Shown: positions 46,493 through 55,554, counted from the first letter of the stretch. The stretch is 64,000 nt of DNA from CAZASK01 sp964487845 (GCA_964487845.1 CAZASK010000001.1:61136-125135); one strand, 5' to 3'. Translations and numbers: made by a program. Notes: generated from the letters alone by a model not told the origin.

Positions 46493-46927
46493 TTAAGGAG
46501 GTATACTTAAACAGCCAGCTACAACGCCGATGCCTATAGTGGCAACTCCACTTACCTTCATCACATGAGCTATCCGCACATACCCATTTTTACGTGCAAG
46601 CGATGAGCTAAGTAGAAAAACGGCGCCTATTCCTCCAATATAGCATGCAGCACCTAAATAGTATCTAAAAAAAAGAGTATCTCTATTTGTCGCAAGCTGC
46701 TTGATCTCTTTACTGGCTAGTGAACAAAATTCATCTTGCAGAGTTTGAAACGTCCCATTTACCTGTTTTTTTGTCAGCTCACACATCAGCTGATTATAGG
46801 CAACCACCGTTTTAGCCGTTGAATGTTTCACAGCATCAAAGAGAGCACATGAATAGCTACTCAAAGTTTTCATAGGAAGATAATGAGCAAACTGGCCTAA
46901 GACACCTAATCCTGTATGGCAATTCAT
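46493..46927 (-). CDS. Small membrane protein with two helices, Inc-like
   Basis: 144 aa, unrecognised. About 85 mainly polar residues are followed by two hydrophobic helices (YYLGAACYIGGIGAVFLLSS and VSGVATIGIGVVAGCLSI) separated by about 15 residues. No signal peptide. Topology would fit an inclusion membrane protein or an ordinary small inner-membrane protein. The start overlaps the stop of the PseB-like gene (ATGA), and its stop overlaps the hemA ribosome binding site, so the three genes are co-transcribed. Confidence 0.6.
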   Translation of the reverse strand: MNCHTGLGVLGQFAHYLPMKTLSSYSCALFDAVKHSTAKTVVAYNQLMCELTKKQVNGTFQTLQDEFCSLASKEIKQLATNRDTLFFRYYLGAACYIGGIGAVFLLSSSLARKNGYVRIAHVMKVSGVATIGIGVVAGCLSIPP

Positions 46928-47943
46928 GATGATTTCTCTTTTTCTAAGGCGGTAAGCAGTTGTTTTATTTTTTCTTGTGATGTCGTGAATTTGGGGTTTT
47001 CGTTCGACGCTAAGGTGAAGTCTTCTGCCACTTGTATGCCTGGGTATTGAGCACGCGGGTGAGGGATGATGACATAGCTTTCTTCAGTTTCATAGGTGTT
47101 GCGAGCCTCATCTTGTGAGATGAGGACTTCATGCAGCTTTTCTCCCGGCCTGATGCCGCAGAAAGAGATTTCTGATTGGGGAGAAAACGCTGTAGCCAGA
47201 TCGACAATCTGTACACTCGTTGACTTGGGGATAAAAATTTCAGATCCCTGCATTGCGGTGCAGGCATACTGCACAAAATCAGTTGCCTCATCAAGGGTGA
47301 TCCAAAAGCGTGTCATGCGCTTATCTGTGACGGGGAGTGTTTTGCTTCCTGCTGCTAGCTGCTTTTGCCAGTAAGGCAAAAGGCTGCCGCGGCTGCCAAG
47401 GACGTTGCCATAACGCACTACAGAAAAAAGAGGACGCTGCTGCTTGCCTACATAGGAGCCTGCTGCTAAAAATAACTTGTCAGAGCACAGCTTCGTTGCC
47501 CCATAGAGGTTCACAGGATTCACAGCCTTGTCAGACGAGAGTGCCACTACCTTTTCTACTTTGCAGTCGATAGCGCAATTGATGATATTCATCGCCCCGA
47601 TGACATTCGTTTTGATAGATTCTGTCGGGTTATATTCTGCAGCAGGAACTTGCTTTAATGCAGCTGCGTGGACGACGATATCTACTTCATGAAACGCTCT
47701 TTTCAGTCTCTCAGAGTCTCTGATATCGCCTAAAAAATAGCGTATTTTAGAGCTTGAGAATTCAACAGCAGCTTCTCTCATTTCCCACTGTTTGAGCTCA
47801 TCACGAGAGAAGACAATGACCTTTTCTGCCTGGTTTTGGCGGATGAGCTTTTGCACAAAGGCTCTGCCAAAGCTGCCTGTTCCCCCAGTAACTAGTACTG
47901 TTTTTCCAGAGAAAGTACTAGCCGCCTTCGTTTTCTTTTCCAT
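46924..47943 (-). CDS. UDP-N-acetylglucosamine 4,6-dehydratase-like (PseB/CapD family)
   Basis: 339-aa extended short-chain dehydrogenase/reductase. VLVTGGTGSFGRAF (residues 16-29) is the nucleotide-binding turn, GDIRDSERL and VVHAAALKQVPAAEYNP follow, and DKAVNPVNLYGATKLC contains the catalytic Tyr/Lys pair. C-terminal RPGEKLHEVL matches PseB-type enzymes. PseB starts pseudaminic-acid synthesis, but no pseC-I genes are nearby, so the product may feed a different nucleotide sugar. The gene is the first of a unit with the small membrane protein and hemA. Confidence 0.85.
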   Translation of the reverse strand: MEKKTKAASTFSGKTVLVTGGTGSFGRAFVQKLIRQNQAEKVIVFSRDELKQWEMREAAVEFSSSKIRYFLGDIRDSERLKRAFHEVDIVVHAAALKQVPAAEYNPTESIKTNVIGAMNIINCAIDCKVEKVVALSSDKAVNPVNLYGATKLCSDKLFLAAGSYVGKQQRPLFSVVRYGNVLGSRGSLLPYWQKQLAAGSKTLPVTDKRMTRFWITLDEATDFVQYACTAMQGSEIFIPKSTSVQIVDLATAFSPQSEISFCGIRPGEKLHEVLISQDEARNTYETEESYVIIPHPRAQYPGIQVAEDFTLASNENPKFTTSQEKIKQLLTALEKEKSS

Positions 47944-48086
47944 AATAAATCATCAGTTTTGTTATAAGTTCATGACATATCTACCACTTCGTTATACGAG
48001 TTCTTAAGAAACAGAGCAAGCTGAATAACATGCCGCTGTGGTAGAAGATACGTCTATTTTTTTGTTGAATTGAGGAGTAAGAGGCG

Positions 48087-49901
48087 ATGGTCAAACGCTA
48101 TGATGAAGACGCAGTACAAACTCTCGATGCGCTTACGCATATCCGCATGCGTACTGGTATGTATATCGGACGTTTAGGTGATGGCTCTCATACAGATGAC
48201 GGCATCTACATTCTTTTAAAAGAAGTGATTGATAACAGCATCGATGAATTCATCATGAAGAATGGGGATCGCATCATCGTCCAGGTCGATGAAGAAACGA
48301 AAACGGTATCAGTTCGTGACTATGGACGGGGAATTCCTCTTGGCAAAGTGATCGACTGTGTCAGCCAGATGAACACGGGAGCGAAGTATAACGACGAGGT
48401 GTTTCAATTTTCTGTTGGGTTGAATGGCGTGGGGTTAAAGGCAGTAAACGCGCTGTCGTCTCATTTTCTTGTACGAGCAACAAGAGAAGGTAAATTTTTT
48501 GAAGCCCGCTTTTCAAAGGGGATATTACAGCATTCGCATGAGGGAAAAAGTAAAGATCCATCGGGAACGTATATAGAGTTCATCCCCGATGAAGAGATTT
48601 TCAAGGGGTATCGCTTCCGGCAGGAGCTGATTCAAAAGAGGATCTCCTACTATGCATTTTTAAACTATGGTCTTACTCTTGTTTTCAATGGCATGCCTGT
48701 ACAGTCGAAGAATGGCCTTCTCGATTTAATTAATGAAGAAATTACGGAAGAGAAGTTGTATGAGCCACTCCATTATAGAGGAAAAAATTTAGAATTTGCC
48801 CTGCTTCACACCGCCCATTATGGAGAAAATTATTTTTCATTTGTGAATGGCCAGTATACATCTGACGGGGGAACACATCTTGCTGCATTCAGAGAGGGCC
48901 TTGTCAAGGCGATTAATGAGTTTTCGAAGAAGAGCTTTCAAGGTGTAGACGTACGAGAAGGTATCGTGGCCGCTCTTTTGGTGAAAGTAAAAGAGCCAAT
49001 GTTTGAGTCGCAAACGAAAAACAAGTTGAGCAATACAGATATCAAAGCACCTGTCACACAACAGGTAAAAGATGCTGTCTTGGACCTCTTGTATAAAAAT
49101 CCAGAGGTCGCCCAGGCGATCATCGACCGCACCACATTTAACGAAAAATTACGCAAAGAGCTCGCCTCCGTTCGCAAAGAGGCAAAAGAGAAGCAGAAGA
49201 AGATATTTTTCAAAATTCCAAAACTTCGAGATTGCAAATATCATCTTCATGAAGATGTCCCTAAAGGCGAACAGTCGATGATTTTCTTGACTGAGGGTGA
49301 CTCAGCAAGCGCCTCTATTGTAGCCTCACGCGACCCATTTACTCAGGCTGTGTTTTCTCTGCGCGGAAAGCCATTAAACGTTCATGGGATGAAGTTAGAT
49401 CAGCTCTATAAAAATGAAGAGATGTATCATCTCATGAGTGCATTGAATATCGAAGATGGCTTGGATACACTGCGCTATAACAAAGTGATCTTGGCAACAG
49501 ATGCTGACGTCGACGGCATGCACATCAGAAACCTGCTCATCACCTTCTTTTTAACCTATTTTGAAGGCCTTGTGACGAATGGTCATTTGTTTATCTTAGA
49601 AACCCCACTTTTTAAAGTGAGGGGTAAAGACCAGACCTTCTATTGCTACTCGGAAAAGGAGCGCGATGAGGCCACGAAGAAGATCCCGGCAAAGCAGCTT
49701 GAGGTCACCCGATTTAAGGGTTTAGGGGAGATTTCGCCTAGTGAATTTAAGCAGTTTATCGCAAAAGATATGAAGCTCCTCCCTGTAACGGTAGCAGCCT
49801 TGTCTGATGTTTCTCCCACGCTTTCTTTTTATATGGGGAAAAATACGCCTGATAGAAAGGCTTTCATTATGCAACATTTGATTCACGAAGAGGTGATATA
49901 G
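48087..49901 (+). CDS. Type IIA topoisomerase subunit B (second copy; GyrB2/ParE-like)
   Basis: 604 aa, the ATPase subunit of a topoisomerase IV-like enzyme. EVIDNSIDEF is the GHKL ATP-binding motif, GVGLKAVNALSSHF the lid region, EGDSASASIV and DADVDGMHIRNLL the TOPRIM residues. Corresponds to gyrB_2 of Chlamydia and is followed after 3 bases by its partner. Shorter than GyrB (~800 aa), as usual for the second chlamydial copy. ATG 48087 follows GAGG with GAGTAAGAGG. Confidence 0.93.
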   Translation: MVKRYDEDAVQTLDALTHIRMRTGMYIGRLGDGSHTDDGIYILLKEVIDNSIDEFIMKNGDRIIVQVDEETKTVSVRDYGRGIPLGKVIDCVSQMNTGAKYNDEVFQFSVGLNGVGLKAVNALSSHFLVRATREGKFFEARFSKGILQHSHEGKSKDPSGTYIEFIPDEEIFKGYRFRQELIQKRISYYAFLNYGLTLVFNGMPVQSKNGLLDLINEEITEEKLYEPLHYRGKNLEFALLHTAHYGENYFSFVNGQYTSDGGTHLAAFREGLVKAINEFSKKSFQGVDVREGIVAALLVKVKEPMFESQTKNKLSNTDIKAPVTQQVKDAVLDLLYKNPEVAQAIIDRTTFNEKLRKELASVRKEAKEKQKKIFFKIPKLRDCKYHLHEDVPKGEQSMIFLTEGDSASASIVASRDPFTQAVFSLRGKPLNVHGMKLDQLYKNEEMYHLMSALNIEDGLDTLRYNKVILATDADVDGMHIRNLLITFFLTYFEGLVTNGHLFILETPLFKVRGKDQTFYCYSEKERDEATKKIPAKQLEVTRFKGLGEISPSEFKQFIAKDMKLLPVTVAALSDVSPTLSFYMGKNTPDRKAFIMQHLIHEEVI

Positions 49902-49904
49902 GCT

Positions 49905-51803
49905 ATGTCTGATTTAAAGCACATGATGAAAGATCATTTCCTACGGTATGCCTCCTACGTTATTTTAGATCGGGCGATACCAAACGTCGTCGACGGCTTG
50001 AAGCCAGTACAGAGGCGCGTTCTCCACACGCTTTTCCAGATGGATGACGGCAAATTCCACAAAGTTGCCAACGTTGCTGGTCAGACGATGGCCTATCATC
50101 CTCATGGCGATGCTCCTATCTATGAAGCTCTCGTAAACCTTGCAAACAAGAACTTTTTACTTGATATGCAAGGAAACTTTGGGAACATACTCACGGGAGA
50201 TCCTGCTGCAGCGGGTAGATATATTGAAACCAGGATGTCGACGCTTGCGAGACTTACTGTTTTTAACAAAGAGCTCACCCAATTTATCCCCTCATACGAT
50301 GGAAGAAATGATGAGCCTGTCACGTTGCCTGCAAAAATTCCTTTGCTATTGATGTTGGGAGCAGAAGGTATTGCTGTTGGCATGTCTACCAAGATATTTC
50401 CCCATAATTTTAAAGAGCTCTTAGAAGCTGAGATTGCGATACTAGAAGAGCGCTCGTTTAAAGTAATGCCAGACTTTCTCACAGGAGGAACGGCTGATGT
50501 TTCTCAATACGATAAAGGATTAGGGAAAATCCGCCTCAGAGCGAAAATTGAAATTAAAGATCCTAAAACATTGGTTATCCGTGAAATCTGCTACGGGACG
50601 ACAACGGAGTCTTTGATCCGATCTATCGATGAGGCAGCAAAGAAGGGAAAAATCAAAATTGATTCCATTCATGACTATACGGCAAGTAAGGTCGAGATTG
50701 AAATCAAACTACCCCGTGGACAGTATGCGGAGGAGCTGATTGATCATCTCTATGCTTTTACCGAGTGCGAAGTTGTCTTGCATTCACAGCCGGTAGTCAT
50801 CCGCGATGGATTCCCTGTCGAGATGTCTGTGGATGAGGTATTGCGTTATCATGTCTCTTTACTGCGCGGCTATTTACAAAAAGAGCTTGAACTTGAGCAA
50901 AAGAAATTACAGCAGCAGGTCTTTGATAAAACTCTCGAGCAGATTTTTATAGAAAATAAGATCTATAAAAATATCGAAGAGGTAGAAGAGTATCAAGAGG
51001 TGTATCATGTTCTGGATAAGGGCTTTAAACCATTTTTGCAGCTTTTAGAAAGGGCTCCACAAAAAGAAGACTATGACAGGCTGCTCAGCATTCCTATCCG
51101 ACGTATTGGTCGTTTCGATCGTGAAAAGAATGAGAGTGATATTAAGGCGCTGCGCGATAAGCTGGCGGTTGTTATGGCGCATCTACAAAACATCACGGGT
51201 TATACTGTCAACTATATCAAGGGCTTGATTACACAATTTGGGGACCTTTTCCCAAGACGTACAAAGATTAAGAAAATCGAAGAATTGGATATGCGTGCCA
51301 TCGAGACAAAAGAGGTCGAGGTGAGCTTCGATACAAAGGCAGGGTATGTTGGCACCAAGGTGAAGGGGGATCTTACGATCCGGTGCACCAATTTTGATAA
51401 GCTTTTGCTTTTGATGAAGAATGGCGAATATAAGGTGATCAACATCCCTGAAAAGCAGTATGTAGGCGTGCTCAATAAAGAGGTTGCGTATGTGGGTGTC
51501 GCTGACAAGCAGACGGTGTTTTCATGTGCCTATGAAGAAAAGGCAAGTGGCCTTGCCTTTGCAAAGCGCTTCGTCGTCAAGCAGTTTATCTTAGAGAAGG
51601 TGTATCGCTTTATTGAAGATGACTGCAAATTAATCTATTTTTCTCACAATCCAGACCCTCAGGTGCTGCTGCATCTGATGTCAAAGCCGAAGCAGAAGGT
51701 GTCCGCGCAGGAGTTTCGCTTTTCGAAAGTGCTCGTCAAGGGCGTACAGTCGAAGGGGGTCAAGATGGCAAGCCGGCATGTGATGCAAATAAAAGAGCAG
51801 TAG
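49905..51803 (+). CDS. Type IIA topoisomerase subunit A (second copy; GyrA2/ParC-like)
   Basis: 632 aa, the DNA-breaking subunit partnered with the gene before it. The catalytic tyrosine is Tyr 106 in AAAGRYIETRMS. The quinolone-determining segment reads YHPHGDAPIYEALV: the residue matching E. coli GyrA Ser83/ParC Ser80 is Ala 70, and the acidic position is Glu 74. The core is followed by a short C-terminal region with KSYLV-like blade remnants (GYVGTKVKGDLTIRC). A hairpin at 51811 separates it from the convergent toxin-immunity array. Confidence 0.93.
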   Translation: MSDLKHMMKDHFLRYASYVILDRAIPNVVDGLKPVQRRVLHTLFQMDDGKFHKVANVAGQTMAYHPHGDAPIYEALVNLANKNFLLDMQGNFGNILTGDPAAAGRYIETRMSTLARLTVFNKELTQFIPSYDGRNDEPVTLPAKIPLLLMLGAEGIAVGMSTKIFPHNFKELLEAEIAILEERSFKVMPDFLTGGTADVSQYDKGLGKIRLRAKIEIKDPKTLVIREICYGTTTESLIRSIDEAAKKGKIKIDSIHDYTASKVEIEIKLPRGQYAEELIDHLYAFTECEVVLHSQPVVIRDGFPVEMSVDEVLRYHVSLLRGYLQKELELEQKKLQQQVFDKTLEQIFIENKIYKNIEEVEEYQEVYHVLDKGFKPFLQLLERAPQKEDYDRLLSIPIRRIGRFDREKNESDIKALRDKLAVVMAHLQNITGYTVNYIKGLITQFGDLFPRRTKIKKIEELDMRAIETKEVEVSFDTKAGYVGTKVKGDLTIRCTNFDKLLLLMKNGEYKVINIPEKQYVGVLNKEVAYVGVADKQTVFSCAYEEKASGLAFAKRFVVKQFILEKVYRFIEDDCKLIYFSHNPDPQVLLHLMSKPKQKVSAQEFRFSKVLVKGVQSKGVKMASRHVMQIKEQ

Positions 51804-51810
51804 TGCTTGT

Positions 51811-51853
51811 GTAGAGTTCACCTCTCATCCAAGGACGGGAGGTGAACATCTAC
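51811..51853. terminator. Bidirectional hairpin after parC-like gene
   Basis: GTTCACCTC (51816-51824) pairs with GAGGTGAAC (51839-51847); with one bulged base the stem extends to GTAGA / TCTAC, reaching 51811-51853. It lies 8 bases after the topoisomerase stop and just before the convergent immunity gene. Strong stem, no U-run. Confidence 0.6.
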
Positions 51854-51858
51854 TGCGC

Positions 51859-52179
51859 TTACCCTAGCTCTTTTCGTTTAAAGACACATTCTCTTCCCAA
51901 TTTTGGAAGTGTTTGCGAACTCGAAATTTGTAAAAACTCGGTTTCTATATATCCATGTGCAAAGTCAGCAACTACTTCCGTTGCAACACATTCACAGTCG
52001 TCCTTGTTATCGTCTGTAATTTCTTTATAGAATACAAAATATAATTTTATAGACAATTTGCCGTCAATTTTTGACCAATCTACACATACTGCTCTAAGCT
52101 TAGAAGTAATTGCGCCCAACAGCGCACGATGAACCGACAATAATATTTCACTCCTGTTTTCTATTTCTGCATTATTCAT
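51859..52179 (-). CDS. Immunity-like protein of cassette 3 (intact)
   Basis: 106 aa, homologous over its full length to the gene at 53188-53508: IENRSEILLSVHRALLGAI, RAVCVDW, KLYFVFYKEITDD, ECVATEVVADF and RECVFKRKELG. Soluble, acidic, no signal. Family name not recognised. It follows a decayed toxin tip on the same strand and is itself intact, the usual picture of an orphan cassette in which immunity outlives the toxin. Immunity role is inferred from context. Confidence 0.72.
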   Translation of the reverse strand: MNNAEIENRSEILLSVHRALLGAITSKLRAVCVDWSKIDGKLSIKLYFVFYKEITDDNKDDCECVATEVVADFAHGYIETEFLQISSSQTLPKLGRECVFKRKELG

Positions 52180-52190
52180 AACTCAAACTC

Positions 52191-52500
52191 CTATTCAATA
52201 TGTGGGTATGCTGGAACAATATGTGCACCACCAGCTTTGTCATAATGTATAATCCCTCTTGTGGTAGGCAAGAGCGTTGAACTCTTTGGCCCACGATATT
52301 CATCAACTATTTCTCTAAAATCTACCAGTTCCTTATATCCTGCAGAGCCTACAAGTTCCGATCCTATTGCGGCTCCCTGACCTGCATACTCTTTCAATAA
52401 TTTATCTGGATTGGAATGCTTAAATATACTCTTTGTAGCATCGAAATTTTATGCTCAGGTATATGTTTCCCTTGTTTATCTACATGATTCAAACTGATTG
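52191..52500 (-). pseudogene. Decayed type-50 toxin tip of cassette 3 (frameshifted)
   Basis: Reading the minus strand, NHVDKQGKHIPEHKI and then, after a frameshift near 52430-52445, FKHSNPDKLLKEYAGQG and SAGYKELVDFREIVDEY, ending TTRGIIHYDKAGGAHIVPA. Line by line this matches the last 100 residues of the intact toxin at 53518. There is no start and no N-terminal part, so it is a truncated toxin C-terminus. The segment after 52397 retains an ATG (52397) but cannot encode the whole domain. Confidence 0.75.
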
Positions 52501-52520
52501 AAAATAGGCCTCTCTTCTCA

Positions 52521-53015
52521 TTACTCCTTACGTTGGAACACACATGCTTTCCCAAGAGATATGATTGATTTCGAACCGTCTACAATAACCAATTCAATTG
52601 AGATAGAGCCATTAACAAAGTCGGCTATAACTTCTGCAGAAACCCCTTCGGCCTCTTCAATGTCAACTTCAGTGGCTTGCTCAAGAATAAAATAAAGTTT
52701 TATTAATACTTTCTCATATTCATAGATCCAGTCTACAAAAATAGCCCTAAAATTTGGTGTGATAGCACTTATAAGGGCTCTCTGAACCGATAATAAAATA
52801 CGACATCTTGTTTCGATGTTGTGATCATTAACAACCTGATTATGAGCTTGATCTTCAATTGGAACCGCTGGGATTATATATGCATCGCCAGATTTGCTGT
52901 AATATACTATTCCCTTGGTTGTCTCTTGAGGCTCGGTCGTTTTTGGATCTATATACAGTCCAATAACTTCTTTGAAATCTACTAATTCATTATAATTTTT
53001 TATTTCAAAATATTG
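52521..53015 (-). pseudogene. Cassette 2: toxin-tip remnant fused in frame to immunity-like remnant
   Basis: A 165-codon open frame on the minus strand with no ATG, GTG or TTG near its beginning. The first third reads NELVDFKEVIGLYIDPKT and TTKGIVYYSKSGDAYIIPA, the end of the type-50 toxin domain; without a stop it runs into ETRCRILLSVQRALISAI, RAIFVDW, LIKLYFIL, AEVIADF and GKACVFQRKE, a full immunity-like domain. The separating stop and start of the normal pair have been lost. Probably a pseudogene, though the joined frame is still open. Confidence 0.7.
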
Positions 53016-53187
53016 TTATGATACACTAAATTCCATATCTGTATTTATTTTAAATTTGTTTTTTAAGAAACATATTAAGATAAGATGCAATTCGAAAAAC
53101 ACACAACAACTAAGTAAACATAAATAAAATATTTAGAATACAGTCTTTTCATCGACTAGATAGTATCCGATAAAAACTAGTATGCAC

Positions 53188-53508
53188 TTACCCTATCTCT
53201 TTTCGGAAAAAGACACATTCTTTACCCAAATGTGGGATTGTATGAGGATAATCAATCCTTAAAAATTCAGTATCTATTTTATCTTCGGGAAAATACGCAA
53301 ATACCTCTGTCGCAATACATTCTCCATTTTCAATATCATCATCTGAAATCTCTTTATCAAAAACAAAATATAATTTAATGGTAAAGCTCTCGTCTACATT
53401 TCCCCAATCAACAAAAATAGCTCGTAGATTAGGTGTAATTTCACCGCGCATTCCTTTTTGAACAGCTAGGAGAATAGAAACTCTTCTTTTGACCTCATCA
53501 TTGTCCAT
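53188..53508 (-). CDS. Immunity-like protein of the intact toxin (cassette 1)
   Basis: 106 aa, starting 9 bases after the toxin stop, so it is probably translated from the same message. Blocks: VKRRVSILLAVQKGMRGEI, RAIFVDWGNVDE, KLYFVFDKEISDDD, GECIATEVFAYF and KECVFFRKEIG. Soluble and acidic, fitting neutralisation of a basic toxin tip by binding. It has two homologues in the array downstream. The family was not recognised. Confidence 0.75.
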   Translation of the reverse strand: MDNDEVKRRVSILLAVQKGMRGEITPNLRAIFVDWGNVDESFTIKLYFVFDKEISDDDIENGECIATEVFAYFPEDKIDTEFLRIDYPHTIPHLGKECVFFRKEIG

Positions 53509-53517
53509 TTTAAAATC

Positions 53518-55365
53518 CTAGTTTGTTTTTGGAGGAGCAGGCACAATATGCGCTCCTCCATTTTTGCTATAATGTATAGTACCCCGAGTTGTAGGACGCG
53601 CTATATTAGTTTCAAGATCTATACAATCTCCAATAATCTCTCCGAAGTCAACGACTTCTTTGTAACCAGGAAGTCCAGCAAGTTCTGGCAGAGGACTTGA
53701 ACCCTTTCCAGCGAAGTCTTTCAACAATTTTTCTGGATGTGGATGATGAAGAGGACTAGCAAGTTCTTGATAATTTCTATGTCCAAGAATATGCTTCCCC
53801 TGTTTATCTGCTTGTATATAAGCAGAGTGGAAAAATTCTTGCCTCCTAACCGCAGCTTGTTGCGCGGATTCCTTCAGTGCTGCTTTGGCTTGCTGTGAAC
53901 TTGCCAGGGTTTTGAGATTGCACATTGCATTTGTTTTCTTTAACTCTGTAAAAAGCTGTATTCCCTTCGTTGTTCCATAGCAAAAGAGAATATCAACTCC
54001 ATATTTGCCTACTAAAAATCCTGTTTTTTCGCCTTTCGTTTTTTGATCAAATTTGTGCCAGCGAGAAACCAATTCATGCAACTCAGGCGCGACATCTTGA
54101 GCTATAGCTTGCAATTCTTGAGTCGATAAGTAGTCAATAAGATTATTGGTAGCATTAATCATCTTTTCCGGAACATGTATAGGATCTTTAATCCCAGCCC
54201 AAAGTAGATGTCCCATTCCTTCGATGCTATTCCATAGTGATAAGGGGGCCTGTTCTACACCCTCGCTTAATCCTTGCAGAGCCCCCTTCATAAAACCCTT
54301 GCCAAAATCGATTTTCTCTTTACTTTTTGATTTTCTTAGCAAGTTTTCTTTATCAGCAACTACATAATCGCAAATAGCCTGGTCAAAATTTCCAGTTTCA
54401 AAATATGCAATTGCTCTTTCTAAATAGGCGTCTTTTAACGTTGGGTCTTTTTCTATTGCTTCAGAGAGTGCCTCTATCGCTTTGCTGTATTGCAAGGAAT
54501 TAGAACACGCTATTCCAAGGTTTAAATAAGTATCGGCATGAAGATAATCATTATACCCACTGCTCTTTGATAGCGCTATAAGTCGTTCAATTGCTTCTAC
54601 TGCACCTAGATAGTTTCCATGATTTAATTCGAATAAACCATGCTCATAATAGGTTCTTAACGAAGAATGCTTTTTCATACAAAAGGTATGTAATTTGCAG
54701 AATTGATCCTTCACTCTGATCTCAGTGTTCTTTATATCTTGCAGTCTAGAGGCAAGCTTTTCTCTTATTTCGGCTGTATCCTTTTTGTAATTGTTTAAAA
54801 AAACACCCCCATACGAAGTGTGGAATGAACATTTAATTTTTTGAAGAAATTCCCGTTCGAGCAATCCAGCTTGACATCCAACTTCTATAAGTTCTCGAGA
54901 CAACTTAATCATATAAGTAAAATCGGAAGGATACCTGCCTGTGTCTGACCCTGATAATTTGTGATACGCGCTATATCCACAATTCGGCGGTGGGCCATAG
55001 AATTCAAAAAACTTTTTAAGCAAAAGCCGCCTCTTCTCCATATGCTTATCTAAATGGTCGTGATACGCTTTGAGATGGCTGCCTAAGTAATTTTCATCGC
55101 GTATTGGGCTATACGGTGGAACACCTCTCCACCAGTCTATTTTCTTCCATTCTTTAGCGATCACATTCGCAGGCCAATTATCTAACGTATAAGGCCATAT
55201 TTCTTCTTGATATGTAATTGAAGAACGGGACTGGTAACAACTACATTTAGGGCGAATTTCTGCATGTAGCAACTCTGGGGCAAGAAACCCCATACACATC
55301 AAAAGGCACACTATAAAAGTTGAAATATAAGAGAGGATTCTAGAAACACCTTCGTCTAAATTCAT
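53518..55365 (-). CDS. Exported TPR protein with polymorphic toxin type-50 C-terminal domain
   Basis: 615 aa. N-terminal signal peptide with core ISTFIVCLLMCMGFLAPELL, probable cleavage after LHA (about residue 35). Residues about 235-345 contain tetratricopeptide repeats (ADTYLNLGIACSNSLQYSKAIEAL, then DAYLERAIAYFETGNFDQAI). Residues about 520-615 match the type-50 toxin domain: ADKQGKHILGHRNY, HPEKLLKDFAGKG, YKEVVDFGEIIGD and TTRGTIHYSKNGGAHIVPA. Members of this family are thought to be RNase-like toxins of polymorphic toxin systems. An immunity gene follows. Target (host or competitor) unknown. Confidence 0.85.
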   Translation of the reverse strand: MNLDEGVSRILSYISTFIVCLLMCMGFLAPELLHAEIRPKCSCYQSRSSITYQEEIWPYTLDNWPANVIAKEWKKIDWWRGVPPYSPIRDENYLGSHLKAYHDHLDKHMEKRRLLLKKFFEFYGPPPNCGYSAYHKLSGSDTGRYPSDFTYMIKLSRELIEVGCQAGLLEREFLQKIKCSFHTSYGGVFLNNYKKDTAEIREKLASRLQDIKNTEIRVKDQFCKLHTFCMKKHSSLRTYYEHGLFELNHGNYLGAVEAIERLIALSKSSGYNDYLHADTYLNLGIACSNSLQYSKAIEALSEAIEKDPTLKDAYLERAIAYFETGNFDQAICDYVVADKENLLRKSKSKEKIDFGKGFMKGALQGLSEGVEQAPLSLWNSIEGMGHLLWAGIKDPIHVPEKMINATNNLIDYLSTQELQAIAQDVAPELHELVSRWHKFDQKTKGEKTGFLVGKYGVDILFCYGTTKGIQLFTELKKTNAMCNLKTLASSQQAKAALKESAQQAAVRRQEFFHSAYIQADKQGKHILGHRNYQELASPLHHPHPEKLLKDFAGKGSSPLPELAGLPGYKEVVDFGEIIGDCIDLETNIARPTTRGTIHYSKNGGAHIVPAPPKTN

Positions 55366-55470
55366 TTTCGGGTTGAAAAAACGAAGTTGATACCAACAAA
55401 TAATCTTTTCGTCAATTCATATGTGAAGCAAGTTGTACCGGGCAATTACACACAGATGATTACACACTCT

Positions 55471-55499
55471 TTGCTAATTACTTCCACTCTTGGTATAAT
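55471..55499 (+). promoter_or_regulatory. Promoter of the 55555-56872 unit
   Basis: TTGCTA (55471-55476) and a perfect TATAAT (55494-55499), spacer 17 bases, about 50 bases ahead of the small conserved gene. Best promoter match in the window. Confidence 0.75.
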
Positions 55500-55554
55500 G
55501 GGTGTAAGGGGAAATCTATGCTGTACTAATTATCTCATGTAAGAGGAGTTGGGT

